24,976 nt of DNA from Proteiniphilum sp. UBA1403 (GTDB lineage Bacteria > Bacteroidota > Bacteroidia > Bacteroidales > Dysgonomonadaceae): assembly GCA_002305715.1 (NCBI GenBank), contig DBQD01000040.1:3425-28400 (forward strand). Reading direction: 5' to 3'. The position numbers were made by a program, and so were the translations under genes. Positions 24,512 to 24,976 of this stretch are shown in pieces (the first letter of the stretch is position 1; each line of letters starts with the position of its first letter). The notes beneath the pieces were generated by a model, which saw only the letters and a list, made by a program, of their open reading frames with translations, was not told the DNA's origin and ran no database searches.

Positions 24512-24976
24512 TTATGGTGTCATTTGCTTTATCAACTCGTCGTTGTCGAGTATCAAACGAAGTTCCTGTCGTAGATCCACATTACTCACTTCAAAATCTT
24601 CAATGGTAACCCGTTGCCAGATCTCTTCAATCCATCTGTTGCGTGTAACACTAAATTCATCAACAGGTTGAAACCAGCGAAGATACATAAAACTAGTCCG
24701 TGTCATTTTAATGTTCAATGGGTTGTCTTTCCCTTCCTGTCTTTTATTGAACGAGTGTTCGATCTTTTCGGTATAAAGATCTCCGTCCAACTTATACGTG
24801 CCATCTACCGTGATGATGGCCCCTTTTTCGGTTGACATGAAATTCATAAACCTACCGTCGTCAAAAATCATCTTGAACTTCCCGGAAGGTATTACCATGT
24901 AACCCGCTTCATCGCTATTGTGTATCGCCTTCACCTCCCATAGCCCAACTAATTGCTTCGCAGAGGGAATATTATA
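24512..24976 (-). CDS. DUF4488-like protein, 5' end beyond the window
   Basis: The frame stays open to the window edge, so at least 154 residues are present and the start is missing. The sequence just inside the edge reads NIPSAKQLVGLWEVK, followed by GKFKMIFDDGRFMNFM and GTYKLDGDLYTEKIEHS. That is the alternating pattern of a lipocalin-like beta-barrel and resembles the Bacteroidota DUF4488 family. A signal peptide would normally be upstream and cannot be seen. The GTG at 24934 lies inside the domain and is not a start. The function is unknown. Confidence 0.7.
   Translation of the reverse strand, partial: YNIPSAKQLVGLWEVKAIHNSDEAGYMVIPSGKFKMIFDDGRFMNFMSTEKGAIITVDGTYKLDGDLYTEKIEHSFNKRQEGKDNPLNIKMTRTSFMYLRWFQPVDEFSVTRNRWIEEIWQRVTIEDFEVSNVDLRQELRLILDNDELIKQMTP

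Overview
The window reads as chromosome of a Bacteroidota, probably Bacteroidales. Several starts are preceded by the TAnnTTTG (-7) promoter element of that phylum and most genes lack a clear Shine-Dalgarno. The protein set also fits: a FISUMP/fimbrillin-like lipoprotein, a 7TM-AraC regulator, a K+-dependent membrane pyrophosphatase and a DUF4488 protein. The genus cannot be fixed from this window.

Layout. 1-1150 is a GAF-PAS-histidine kinase gene cut by an in-frame TAG. It is followed by a two-way terminator and tRNA-Pro(UGG) on the minus strand. 1454-4691 is cydD-cydC (heterodimeric ABC exporter needed for cytochrome bd assembly), then aspS. A Tat-targeted Gfo/Idh/MocA lipoprotein and a Crp/Fnr regulator lie on the minus strand. 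The regulator diverges from a DUF438-hemerythrin-PAS protein, and a perfect palindrome sits about 40 bp upstream of that protein's predicted transcription start. A block of 33-bp tandem repeats and a terminator precede a membrane-bound AraC regulator.

11558-18003 is the accessory part, all on the minus strand. In transcription order it holds an HprK-like kinase, an S24/S26-type peptidase, a PqqD-like peptide chaperone, an NTP_transf_5 nucleotidyltransferase and an ABC exporter, all overlapping by 4-11 nt. A 222-nt gap follows, then an unlisted 49-codon ORF and a FISUMP surface lipoprotein. The small ORF carries a YxxPxF motif like the leader motif bound by PqqD-type domains in lasso-peptide systems. 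I read this as a candidate peptide modification and export system that lacks the lasso cyclase genes. It is the most interesting item in the window.

18218-24976 returns to housekeeping genes: malate dehydrogenase, a probable Na+/H+ pyrophosphatase, a ROK repressor/kinase with a palindrome in its leader, O-acetylhomoserine sulfhydrylase and a partial DUF4488 gene.
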